Source: Laburnicola sp. R22_1 (taxonomy: Eukaryota > Ascomycota > Dothideomycetes > Pleosporales > Didymosphaeriaceae). From it: DNA of 55,000 nucleotides. The stretch spans positions 1-55,000 of the forward strand of contig JACONQ010000022.1 of NCBI GenBank assembly GCA_014281115.1, given 5' to 3'. The translations under genes and the position numbers were made by a program. Numbering within the stretch: the stretch's first letter is position 1; each line of letters opens with the position of its first letter. Positions 33,769 to 42,869 of this stretch are shown here, in pieces. Under the pieces are notes generated by a model. The model ran no database searches and was not told the origin of the DNA. It was given only the letters and a program-made list of their open reading frames with translations.

Positions 33769-36314
33769 AACTCATCCTCGTCGGTGGTTGATTCATATTG
33801 GAATTCGTCGCCGTCCTCGTCTTCCGTGTCCTCTGCGTACGCATTCATGGCGGAGGCCAAAGCGGGGATATCTTTTGAAGGGACGAAGTCTTTGTCTTTG
33901 CAGGGTGCAGTCTCGTCGCGCGTTGTGTGTCCCGGCTTGCCACATTTGAAGCAAAGACCCAGTTTACTCATACGATTACGTTCCTCGGTCGTTCGTTTGC
34001 GGGTGAGCGCCCGGGGCCCTGTCCTTTCGCGCTGAGGAACGGTCGCTCGGGGAACGCTTGCGGCTGGTGTCTTTACCGGATGACGTCGTCGACTTCTTGG
34101 GTCCCGAATGCAGTTGACTGTCAATGTCCAAATTGTACTGGTGGAGTTGACGTGCGCGGGCTAGGAAGGCCATTAAGCTCTCATTCGGTATCGAACTAGA
34201 CGAAGTTTGGCGGGCGAGACGGCTGTCCATGAGACGTCGGGCATGTCGAACTTTACCCATCTCGTCCATGGAAAGCAAGTTGATGACAGAGAGAAATCGC
34301 CCTTGCCACTGCGCAAACGTCTCGCCACGCTTCCATTGCAACGTATTGTTATAAAGCTTCTGTTCGGCTTCTACAATCCGATCGTAGGACATGTAGGTCT
34401 CATCCAAGGGCTTCAGCAGATCCTCCAATGTGTTGACCGAACTCAGGATCGGATAGACAAGGTTCCAGGCGTCGTCTTTGATGAAACGGCGAACGTAACG
34501 GACTTTGTGTTCCTCTGACGGGAGTGTGATTGCCTTGTCGACCGCAGTAATTCGCCAACGCTCATAATCCTCCTTGTCTTTACCGCTGAAGGACTCTATT
34601 TCTGGGGCCTTGTAATGCGAGCCGCCAGTAGTCCCAACCGACATGTGGGAGGCGCTGAAGGGTCGCTCGTCACGCGGGTCTCGAGTCTCCCGACGTTCAC
34701 GGTCGTCATCGCGCTGGTCTCGGTCGTCACGTCGGTCCCAATCTTCGCGTCGGTCGCGTCGGTCGTATACGTCTTCACGCTCGTTGCGATAGTCGCGGCG
34801 ATCGTAAAGGTTATCGCGGAAGGGTCCTTCGGCGGGTCGCGTTTGCGTGAAGCGACCATACGTCGTACCAGTGGGATGGTAGTTAAGAGCAGGGTCGCTA
34901 TTCGGGGTGTAGATGTCTCGTCGCGGAGAACGCGCACGCCCATGCTCACGAGGAGTCGGTGATTTATTAAACTGGTCACGCGGGAGAGGTTGACCGCGTC
35001 CTAATACGTCATATGGTGAGCGCGTCTGAGCCCTCAGGGACCTAAGTTCGTTTTCGGCGGCGTACGCAGCTTGTTCGGCCATCTGCGCTCGACGCTCGAA
35101 CTGCTGAGCACGTCCTTGTAGTTGTTGAAATTCTTCTTTGGACTGTTGAGCGTCTTGGACGGCGTACTGATAATCGGCCTTGAGGTTGTGAAGCTCCACA
35201 GAAGCGTTCTCATTCGCTTTGATGGCATCGTTGTACTTCACCTGTAGTTCTTGTCCAACTTGGGTGACCTGTCGAACGCGAGTTTGCATGTCTTTAAAGT
35301 CCTTCTTAGTGGTGGCCAAGTCTGCGCCTCGCTGACGGTGGGCATCCAACAGAGCATCATGAGCTTGTTGCAATTGCTCGTGAGCTTCCGGGTCAGTGCC
35401 GCCAGCCGCGTTGTAGGCGTTTCGCAACCGCTGAAATGTGGCCTCCAGCGCGTCAAGCCGAGAGAGTTTCTTGGCCAGTTGCTCGCCAGACTTAGCACAC
35501 TTCACGACGACGTCAAACCAGGCGTCAGGGTGAGCTTGTACGTCTTCCGCGAACTTGGCTGCATCAGTCAGTCGAAACGTCTTTTCCACCCATTCTCCTT
35601 GAGCGTCCTTGTATTGGACCTCTATGTTATAGCCCAGCTCTCCTTCATTATCAACGGGCCCATGGGCTTCCACGAACAGGTTTGAAGCCCTTAAAGAGGT
35701 GCGTCGTCGTTCATCGCGCGTGAGGGGAGGCGGGGATTCGAAACGGATCTGCGGGAGCGACGCCTTCTTGGGTATCCGTAAATTGCCTGGGCTACGGCTG
35801 TCGGATTTCGAACGCGAGGAGGCAGGAGATCTCTGGTCTCTCTCAGATCGGCGGCCGCGGTTGGGGGATTTCTGCGGCGTCTGAATAGTAACTCGGCGAC
35901 CTTCGCGGGGTTCGTCACGCTGTCTTGCCAATTTTGACGCGTCGAATATGTCGTCTATGACATTAGTAGAGGTGTCAAAGTACTGAGACGGGTTTCGGGA
36001 AGTCGGGTACGCTGAACATCAGGGCCTTGAAGCGCTGATCGGGCGCGAGGGTTCAGAGCTGGGATGACGGGTTGCGATTGGGATTGCGAATCGCCAGCAA
36101 TTGTCGTAGATTCTTGCGTGTCTGCTTGTTCCTATTGTTGGGCGAACGTCTTTGCGAAAGAGGGTGTAAAGTTCCCAAGGTCGCCCACGGTTCCGGTTCG
36201 AGGTTGAGGAGTTGGAGTATCAGAATGAAATTCTCCAGGCATGGGCGACAAAGGTGCGCGGAGTCGTCCATGCTCGTCGTATTTACCACTCAGGCGAGGA
36301 TAATCGGAATCCAT
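33744..36314 (-). pseudogene. gag: coiled-coil, Arg/Asp-rich linker, CCHC-like knuckle; frame breaks
   Basis: Probable start is ATG at 36312-36314. The long central frame (to 33976, about 650 codons) has no ATG of its own near its N-terminus, so an upstream start in another frame is likely. It holds a Ser/Arg-rich start, a coiled coil (about codons 150-310), an Arg/Asp-rich repeat region, then the capsid-like helical part. The zinc-knuckle segment (CFKCGKPGHTTRDETAPC, 33744-34124) is in a different frame. Three one-base offsets (near 36050, 35980 and 34020), all of the same sign and two beside short C runs, plus one TAG at 36132-36134, separate the pieces. They could be real or residual sequencing indels. 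Gag packages the element RNA. Confidence 0.7.
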
Positions 36315-36810
36315 GCTGTGGTGATGTGGAAGGTTGGTGGTTTCGGGTGAGGTGCGATCTTACGCCTCAGGCGGAGTTATAACAAAGTCGCTAGCCGGAT
36401 TTTCACAAACGTCCGTTCTGCTAGCTTGCCCCAGATGTCACTGCTATCACTGTGAAACACTGTATACTGATGTAGTAGTAGGGGAGGCCAGGTCCTCTTC
36501 AAGCGGCGTACTCACCGCAGGTGTTCTGTAGCGGCACACGCGTCGACCCGCGCGTCCAGCCCTACCACCTGCCTACTCTCCACGGTCTTTCTCCGCCGAC
36601 CGAGCCTGAGAGGGAGTATGCCCTTGGTCGTCAAGTTTCTACGTGTCGTCGTCGTCACTGTTGTCGTTGGTAACCTAATCCGTACGCACACCACTGCGCC
36701 CCACTTCTGGGCCTGCCACGCGATCGCGGGAGATGTTCGTCGACGCGCAATTCTCCGATTCGCTGGCACCCTGGCGGTGAGCCTGTCGCAGCTAGAACCC
36801 TGGGGGAGCG

Positions 36811-36820
36811 ATAGCAGTAT
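36811..36820 (-). promoter_or_regulatory. Primer-binding site for self-priming
   Basis: Two bases inside the 5' LTR, the minus strand reads ATACTGCTAT. Its exact complement ATAGCAGTAT is in the LTR at 36883-36892. No match to a tRNA 3' end (TGG start) is visible. In Tf1-type elements the first ~11 bases of the mRNA fold back on such a site and prime reverse transcription. This would place the RNA start at 36892 (U3 124 bases, R-U5 70 bases). Confidence 0.75.
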
Positions 36821-36822
36821 AG

Positions 36823-37016
36823 TGTAAGGGTTCGGGCCCCGCGATAGTTGGGATGAAAGTAAGTTGATTCCTAGTACATGAAATACTGCTATACCAAGTA
36901 GGTAGGCAGAAGGGCAGCACCTTATGGGTGCTGCCGCGCTAGTGGCCGAATTGGGCCTAGCGCCGGATCAACGTTATTCCGGGTTCCGAGCCAGGTGCCG
37001 CTATGGATCCATGACA
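36823..37016 (-). repeat. 5' LTR (194 bp), promoter of the retrotransposon
   Basis: The transcription-side LTR for the minus-strand element. In U3, 36914-36934 is a perfect hairpin (GCAGCACC, 5-base loop, GGTGCTGC) lying 22-42 bases before the inferred RNA start at 36892. No canonical TATA box is visible at the usual distance. Confidence 0.93.
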
Positions 37017-37449
37017 TGTATCCCTATTCTATCTACGCTTATAATTCCTTCTCCTTAATCTAACTTAGTCGCCCGCGCTTCTTTCTCGCTAACTATCCTT
37101 AGTAGTCCTTATGCTAATATTGCTTTATGCTCTTTATGCTCCGTAACACCTACTAACACTAGCTTGGGTTTAACTAGTATAATAAACCGTCTGCGTATAT
37201 AGGTAACTAGGGATAAGGCGCTATAATCTAGCTTAGCGCTACAAACTCGCTAGGGTACTATATAACGCCTGCCTAGCTGCGAACCTCTAATCCTATCTCG
37301 CTAGCGTCTTTGCGTTTAATCTTGTGTTGCTCCTATAAATAGCCCTTAATCTAATCTAACAATACTACGTACTAGCACTCCTTGCATATGGCTACCTAGT
37401 ACTCTACTAAATAGTTAAAATATTAACACGCTATGCTTGCTCCGGCCAT
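37017..37449 (-). pseudogene. RecQ-type telomere-linked helicase, copy 2, 5' part
   Basis: Starts at ATG 37447-37449 and shows the TLH N-terminal pattern (ICKECQYVV, then DGLLY) with many TAG/TAA stops at Gln or Trp positions. The frame reaches the retrotransposon's target duplication at 37017 and continues at 28965, giving a junction that aligns with copy 1 (IVYCQQFF there, CVYC-RLF here). Confidence 0.85.
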
Positions 37450-38515
37450 ACTAATACGCTAGATTAATAATATCTGCCCTAAATATACTGTTTAGCTTTC
37501 TATACATATCTCTCTCTTCGCCTTAATTATAGTAGCTAGGCTCTGCGTTCCGCTTAGTCCTAACTTTAGTAATACACTGCCAATCCCCTTATTAACATAA
37601 CTCTAACCTATAATACCTCCTCGACCTACGCTCTACTATATAAGTTAGGTTTTTATAAATCCTATAGATAGTGTAGTTTGTTATTACGAAAAACATATCT
37701 AAATTTAGAGTTAATTCGCTAATAGAATCTAAATCCAGTCTACCTATAAAATAATAATTTAGTCTACCCCCAAATCTTAGATATACGCGCTATACGCGTA
37801 GCTTATATTACTAACAAAGTATTCTAGTCTAGATTTAGCGCCCTGGGTTAGGGCTAGATATAGAAGTAGCTGCCTTATATAGTACACATTTTAAGTGGGT
37901 TCTAGTGGCCTAAATTAAACGCTATGCGCAGAGGGCATAGAAGTAACTACCTTCTTTCTAACGCCGCTGCCCGTTTCTTACAATCTCGCTGTTTAAAGGA
38001 GCTACGCTGCGAAGAGGAAGAAGGGGAGAGAAAGGTCCCTTAATTACTAATGCCTATCTATACCGCAACCATATATATTATTAATACTGCCGACCTATTA
38101 ACTATTAATAGCTACCTTAGACAAGCGTCTAAGTAATAATTACATATCTTGCAGGTGTCTTGTACGCAACTTATATATAGTTAGGCCCTTACACTTACAC
38201 GTAAGTTGCGCGCAGCTTACTTTTATATTGCCTAGCGCGCAGTTCTACGCTAGCTAGTAGGGGTTGTACTCGCTTCGGCGGCGACTAAGAATACTAACTC
38301 TATTTCTAACTTATTATTTTTTACGCGCAATCTATCTACAAACTTTCTATAGATTGTATATAATATTGTTATAAGTGACCTGCACGCTGCCTCTAAGTTG
38401 CAGCTGTTTTCGAGTTTGGGAAAAGCAAAGAAAGGCACTCGAGGGTCCGTGCGCGCGCTAAATTCTATAGTGCGAAAGCAAAGAATGGCAGTCCCTTTCT
38501 TCGTGTAATAGAATG
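37450..38515. other. Decayed 5' flank of TLH copy 2
   Basis: No gene supported. Stop-rich and transition-biased. It includes GCCCTGGGTTAGGG (near 37840), shared with 4688 and 4861, and the 330 bp direct repeat below. Confidence 0.5.
37849..38178 (+). repeat. 330 bp direct repeat, copy 1
   Basis: Matches 54671-55000 in the same orientation across the whole length with mainly C/T and G/A differences. Shared phrases include AGTAACTACCTTCTTTCTAA and AATTACTAATGCCTATCTAT. Here it lies 0.4 kb upstream of a TLH start. Confidence 0.85.
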
Positions 38516-39184
38516 AGCTTTTTTTTTTTATATACTCTCTTCTTTACTTTACCTAAATACCTATCTTTTTCTTTTTTTTTCTTTTTATAACTAAACTTTT
38601 TATTATAACTTTTTTTTATATTACACTATATATAATTCTTACTCTACTTTCTAATATTAAATTTTTATCTTTTTACTCCTATTATTTTTTCTGTTTTTTT
38701 ACTCTCGTTCTTTTATAACCCTAATCTTATTTCTACTTCTTATTTTATACTACTCTTTAAACTTTTTCTACTTTTTTTTCCTAATTATACTCTTCTATTT
38801 AATTATATATTTATACTCTTTTTCTTTTTCTGTCTCTTTTCTTTCTATCTTCTTTTTAATATTTCTTTCTTTTTTAATTTTACTCTATTATTTTCCTACT
38901 TTTTCTTATCTACTTTTTCTTATCTACTTTTTTTTACTCTACTTAAATATCTATTTTAATGATCTTATACTTACTTTATAATTCTATTTCCTTTTTTTAT
39001 ATTATACTTTATACTCTTCTATTCCTCTTTAATCTTTATTAGTATTTTTTTATTTTTTTATTCTCTTATTTTCTAATACTTTTTCTTTTTATAATCTTTT
39101 CTATTTTCTATTTAACTTTAATTTTAATAAAATCTTTCTACTTTTTAAACTTTTATTTTATTTTATTTAAATCTCTTTTACCTA
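38516..39184. other. AT-rich repeat block, copy B (left part)
   Basis: Same sequence family and orientation as 19468-20395; continues after the Fot element at 41034-41160. No genes. Confidence 0.65.
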
Positions 39185-41033
39185 ACATGGATGGCAAGCG
39201 AGCGGCGCAGGCAAGCGAGCGGCGCACCCCATCAACTTTCGCACCCGCTCTAAACGCGTCCTACAACAACTCCACGCCACAACACTCAAATGGCTTCAAA
39301 GGAAGCAGATGTTCAGCTTGCCATCTTTTCAATCAATACCAGCCAGATCCAAAGCAACCGAGCTGCTGCAGCAGTCTACAATGTACCCGAAACAACGCTC
39401 CGCCGCCGACGCGCTGGGAGACCTACGCGACGCGATTGCCAGCCCAACTCGAAGAAGCTCACCCAGCTAGAAGAGGAGGTGATAATTCGTCATATACTTG
39501 ATCTGGACCTACGTGGATTTTCGCCTACCTACTTAGCAATTCGCGATATGGCAGATAAGCTGCTAGCTGCGCGCGGCGCAGGCCAGGTTGGACAGAAGTG
39601 GCCAGCCAACTTTGTTAGGCGTACAGACTCTCTTAAGACGTGTTTTAACCGAGCCTACGATAGACAGAGAGCTCTCTGTGAGGATCCTATCCTAATTAGC
39701 GCCTGGTTCAAGCTTGTAGAGCAGACTAAGGCCAGGTACGGCATCTGCGATGAGGACGTCTACAATTTTGATGAGGCTGGCTTCATGATGGGCAAGATTA
39801 CGACTCAGCTCGTTGTTACAGGGTCAGAGAGGAGAGGCCGGCCAAAGGCTGTCCAGCCTGGGAACCGCGAGTGGGTGACACTTGTCCAAGCAATCAACGC
39901 TGCTGGCTGGGCTATCCCACCGTTTATCATCTTTGCTGGCCAGCACCACCTATCTGCTTGGTACGAGGAGGATATCCCGCGCGATTGGGCTATATCTCTT
40001 AGCGACAACGGCTGGACGACGAACGAGCTTGGAGTTGAGTGGCTAAAGCACTTTATCAAGCATACAGAGACCCGGATTGTTGGCACGCGTAGGCTGCTTA
40101 TCCTTGATGGCCATGCGAGCCACCACTCTCTTGAATTTCAACAGCTCTGCAAGGAGAACAACATCTACACGCTCTGCATGCCGCCTCACTCCTCGCATCT
40201 ACTGCAGCCACTTGATGTGGGCTGCTTCTCGCCGTTGAAGCGCGCGTACAGCCGAGAGGTTGAGGCTCTGATCCGTAACTACATCAACCACATCACGAAG
40301 CTTGAATTCCTGCCAGCCTTCAAGACAGCCTTTGAGCAATCATTTACATCAGCCAATATCTGTTCAGCCTTTCGAGGCGCAGGCCTTGTTCCTCTCCAGC
40401 CTGAAGCTGTTCTGTCAAAGCTGGATGTGCAGCTTCGTACGCCTTCACCAGCTGCTCTGCCAGAGGCTCTCTGGGAAGCCAAAACGCCGAGCAACATACG
40501 TGAGCTTGAGGCTCAATCAACTCTAATCCGTGAGCGCGTTCAACGGCACAAGAGCTCCTCGCCTGCCTCTATTATTCAGGCGATTAATCAACTTAAGAAG
40601 GGTGCTGAAGTAATGATGCTCTCAGCTGAGCTTATGCGCGATCGGATTACTAGCCTTGAGAGAGCCAATGAGGCAGCAACTAAGCGTAGACAGCGCAAAA
40701 AGAAGCGGATACAGAAGCAGGGGACCTTAACAAAGGGAGAGGGAGAGAATATACTTGCTCAAAAGGCGGCTGACCAGCAGATAGAGCATGAACAGCGTCA
40801 AAGTGGAGAGCGATCAGGCCTGAGCCGCCAGGCTCTGGCGCGCTGCACAAGGTGCAGAGAGCTTGGGCATAACTCACGTACGTGCAAAAAAGATACTTTA
40901 AATACTGCTTAATCTATTGTATCAAAATCTATATAGTATATTATATTGTGGTTGAGCTGCGCGACTTCAAAGGTGCGAAAAGTTGATGGGGTGCGCCGCT
41001 CGCTTGCCTGCGCCGCTCGCTTGCCATCCATGT
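39185..41033 (+). mobile_element. Fot/pogo-type DNA transposon, 1,849 bp, apparently intact
   Basis: Terminal inverted repeats begin ACATGGATGGCAAGCGAGCG and are identical for 55 bases, then continue after a one-base length difference to about 60. TA flanks both ends (39183-39184 and 41034-41035), the expected target duplication. Each TIR contains a 17-base direct repeat (GGCAAGCGAGCGGCGCA twice), a plausible double transposase-binding site. It encodes one intact transposase and has normal GC content inside an AT-rich repeat, so it is recent and not RIP-mutated. Confidence 0.95.
39290..40912 (+). CDS. Fot/pogo transposase with C-terminal zinc knuckle, intact
   Basis: A 540-residue intronless protein. 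The N-terminal part has a psq-type helix-turn-helix (about 1-50) and a CENP-B-type DNA-binding domain (about 55-125). The DDE core shows [11 protein letters not shown] (first Asp), [12 protein letters not shown] (second) and [15 protein letters not shown] (third), the pattern of the pogo/Fot DD35D group. A basic, coiled-coil-like tail ([12 protein letters not shown], about 460-475) leads to a CCHC-type knuckle ([14 protein letters not shown], about 520-533). It cuts the TIRs and inserts at TA. There are no stops or shifts, so it could be active. ATG at 39290 gives the full DNA-binding domain. Confidence 0.93.
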   Translation: MASKEADVQLAIFSINTSQIQSNRAAAAVYNVPETTLRRRRAGRPTRRDCQPNSKKLTQLEEEVIIRHILDLDLRGFSPTYLAIRDMADKLLAARGAGQVGQKWPANFVRRTDSLKTCFNRAYDRQRALCEDPILISAWFKLVEQTKARYGICDEDVYNFDEAGFMMGKITTQLVVTGSERRGRPKAVQPGNREWVTLVQAINAAGWAIPPFIIFAGQHHLSAWYEEDIPRDWAISLSDNGWTTNELGVEWLKHFIKHTETRIVGTRRLLILDGHASHHSLEFQQLCKENNIYTLCMPPHSSHLLQPLDVGCFSPLKRAYSREVEALIRNYINHITKLEFLPAFKTAFEQSFTSANICSAFRGAGLVPLQPEAVLSKLDVQLRTPSPAALPEALWEAKTPSNIRELEAQSTLIRERVQRHKSSSPASIIQAINQLKKGAEVMMLSAELMRDRITSLERANEAATKRRQRKKKRIQKQGTLTKGEGENILAQKAADQQIEHEQRQSGERSGLSRQALARCTRCRELGHNSRTCKKDTLNTA

Positions 41034-41160
41034 TATCTTTTTACTTAAAAACGCTACCTCTCTTTATACTTAAAAACCCTAATCCTCTTCCTATATTAAA
41101 ATTCTAACTCTCTCTATACTAAAAAACGCCAATACTCTCTATACTTAAAAACTCTAACCT
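41034..41160. other. AT-rich repeat block, copy B (right part)
   Basis: Continues the block interrupted by the Fot element: CTCTTTATACTTAAAAA and TATACTAAAAA phrases match 20247-20395. Confidence 0.6.
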
Positions 41161-41397
41161 ACAAACGAGTTTTCTAATCTAACCTAACGACTAACGTTCC
41201 TTGCACTTATAAATAGGCTTCCTAACCTACTCTAACAGTTAACGTTCCCTACACTTACAAACGGGTTCTCTAACCTAACCTAATAGTTAACGTTCCCTAC
41301 ACTCACAAATAGGTTCTCTAACCTAACCTAATAGTTAATATTCCCTATACTTATAAACGGGTTCTCTAACCTAACCTAATAGTTAACGTTCCCTATG
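41161..41397 (+). repeat. 48 bp satellite, about 5 copies
   Basis: Units of the form ACAAACGGGTTCTCTAACCT followed by AACCTAATAGTTAACGTTCC; period 48 throughout. It resembles telomere-adjacent sequence at about 260-320. Variation is mainly transitions. Confidence 0.85.
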
Positions 41398-41690
41398 TAA
41401 CGGTTCGTGGCTGCCTCCCTACTAGTTATTTACCATTACCTTTTCTTTCATACCCTAATAGCGCCTTTCACCTTATAGAAGGCGCCTTTTCTAGTTAGTG
41501 TTAGCGTGCGGTTCGCGTGAGCCTATGCCCTACGCCGCCCACTATATAAGTAAGGGCCCCCTAGTTTCCTTCCTTATCCCCCATCTTAGTATAGTCTTAA
41601 TTTAGTTATCTCTTTTAACCATACTAGCTGTCCCCGAGAGGTTTGCCCTGTAAGGCCGTGTACCGCCCTTATAGATAGTAGATAAGGATT
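41396..41690. other. Possible solo LTR or promoter fragment
   Basis: Begins TGTAACGG and contains a 7 bp-stem inverted repeat (GCGCCTT...AAGGCGC, 41461-41488), TATATAAG at 41543-41550 and a pyrimidine-rich stretch after it, all features of fungal LTRs. I could not find a matching end or target duplication, so this stays tentative. It is followed directly by the 3' remnant of the third helicase. Confidence 0.3.
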
Positions 41691-41691
41691 T

Positions 41692-42868
41692 ATGTCTTAG
41701 GGCTATACTTTGCCTACTTTGCTATAATAAGGTTAATAAGCGCTATATTTAGCTCGCCCTACGTATATTTCTATACCCTGTACGTAATATTAGGCCGCGT
41801 GGTAGACTTATTATAGATAATATTAAGCTTCCTTATATTAAGATCCGCAACGTCTAGAAAGGCTAGCTATAGCATAGGTGGCAGCGTGGCTGTTAAGTAC
41901 ACTAGCTGTGTGCCTTTGCCCATTATCTCTAATAGCCTTAGCACGTCCGATCGCTACTAATTATTTAACTCGAGTATTGTATAGTACTTATCGATAACAA
42001 TACGGTCTAGCTGCCTAAGCATCCGCTTCTCGTTAAGGAAGCGGCCAAACAACTTGGTGGCTGCGCCTTCTAGCGTCGTGAATACAATTCTGGCCTAGTA
42101 CGGCGGTTAACAGCCATCCCATTTTGCGCTAGGAATGCTAAGCTAGTTGCAGCGGTTGAGCATATTGTCTTATAATAGATTAAGCGGCGCGATAATAATT
42201 GTCACGCCACTAGAGGACACTAACGCTAGTAGCATAAATAATATACTCTTTTCTATACCTATGGCCATTATAACTAGTAAGTAAAGGCTGTGCTGCATAA
42301 TTGTATTTAGGCTTTCCTACTGCTAGCCATAATACTTAGCGTTAGAATGGCCTGCTATTTGCCTAAACTTAGGCTTTAGGTCTAGCATAGCGAGTAATAA
42401 CCACTACTCTTAAGCCTGCTTCTTCTACTATGCCATCGCCTTAGCGTAGTGCCTAGCATAGTACTACTCCTCCTTTAGCGCCGACACGAACTAGAGGATA
42501 CAATGCTAGTCTATACTTACCCGCTAAAACTTAGCCCGCTCTGCTATAGTCTAGAATGGCAACTTAGTAAGACTGCGGCCATAGTTCCCCTCTTTTGTCT
42601 AAGCTAAGTGGCCTGACTACTATGCTTGCGCATTGTCTTTATCTAGTTCTTTATTAAAGTAGAGTATGTTAAGCCAGTTGCGTGCCTTTCTATTATTAGC
42701 CAACTTTTAGTAGATTATAGAATAGGCGTGTTGCTATACTTTTATATTAAGCGCAGCCGCTATATACTATAAGGTCTACTTCTTTAGCACGCGTCGAATG
42801 CGGTCTATACCCTAGTATCTATCTAGATTTATAGGCATCTGTTTCCTACCTTTCTCTCTACTATCCCT
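41692..42868 (-). pseudogene. Third RecQ-like helicase, helicase-core part
   Basis: A divergent relative of TLH. In the minus frame are the Walker A region followed by ILFMLLALVSSSGVTIII, RIVIDKYYTILE (DECH box changed) and VYLTATLPP (motif III). Stops are frequent and all at Gln or Trp-type positions. It ends near 41692, so motifs IV-VI are missing. The 5' side is cut at 42869 by a LINE and continues at 46993. Confidence 0.75.
42857..42868. repeat. Target duplication of LINE copy 1 (left)
   Basis: TCTACTATCCCT occurs here and at 46981-46992. Joining the outer flanks over one copy gives a continuous helicase frame. Confidence 0.85.
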
Positions 42869-42869
42869 G

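Larger units (their letters stand above)
28966..37016 (-). mobile_element. Complete Ty3/gypsy chromovirus (Tf1/sushi type), 8,051 bp
   Basis: Two 194 bp LTRs enclose a minus-strand gag-pol. The 5 bp target duplication TGTAT is at 28961-28965 and 37017-37021, and joining the flanks restores a continuous TLH reading frame. Order in transcription: 5' LTR, self-primer site, gag with coiled coil and CCHC-like knuckle, -1 frameshift signal, protease, RT, RNase H, integrase, chromodomain, polypurine tract, 3' LTR. The LTRs look identical and the body shows no CpA mutation, although it sits inside a RIP-riddled gene, so it is young. Coding breaks (below) make this copy non-autonomous as read. Confidence 0.95.

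Noticed and set aside
34596..35884. Alternative frames on both strands across gag
   Set aside because: Shadows of the repetitive Arg/Asp-rich gag sequence.
41396..41690. Firm call of a solo LTR
   Set aside because: The TGTAACGG start, TATA box and hairpin are suggestive, but no matching terminus or target duplication could be found; kept only as a low-confidence feature.
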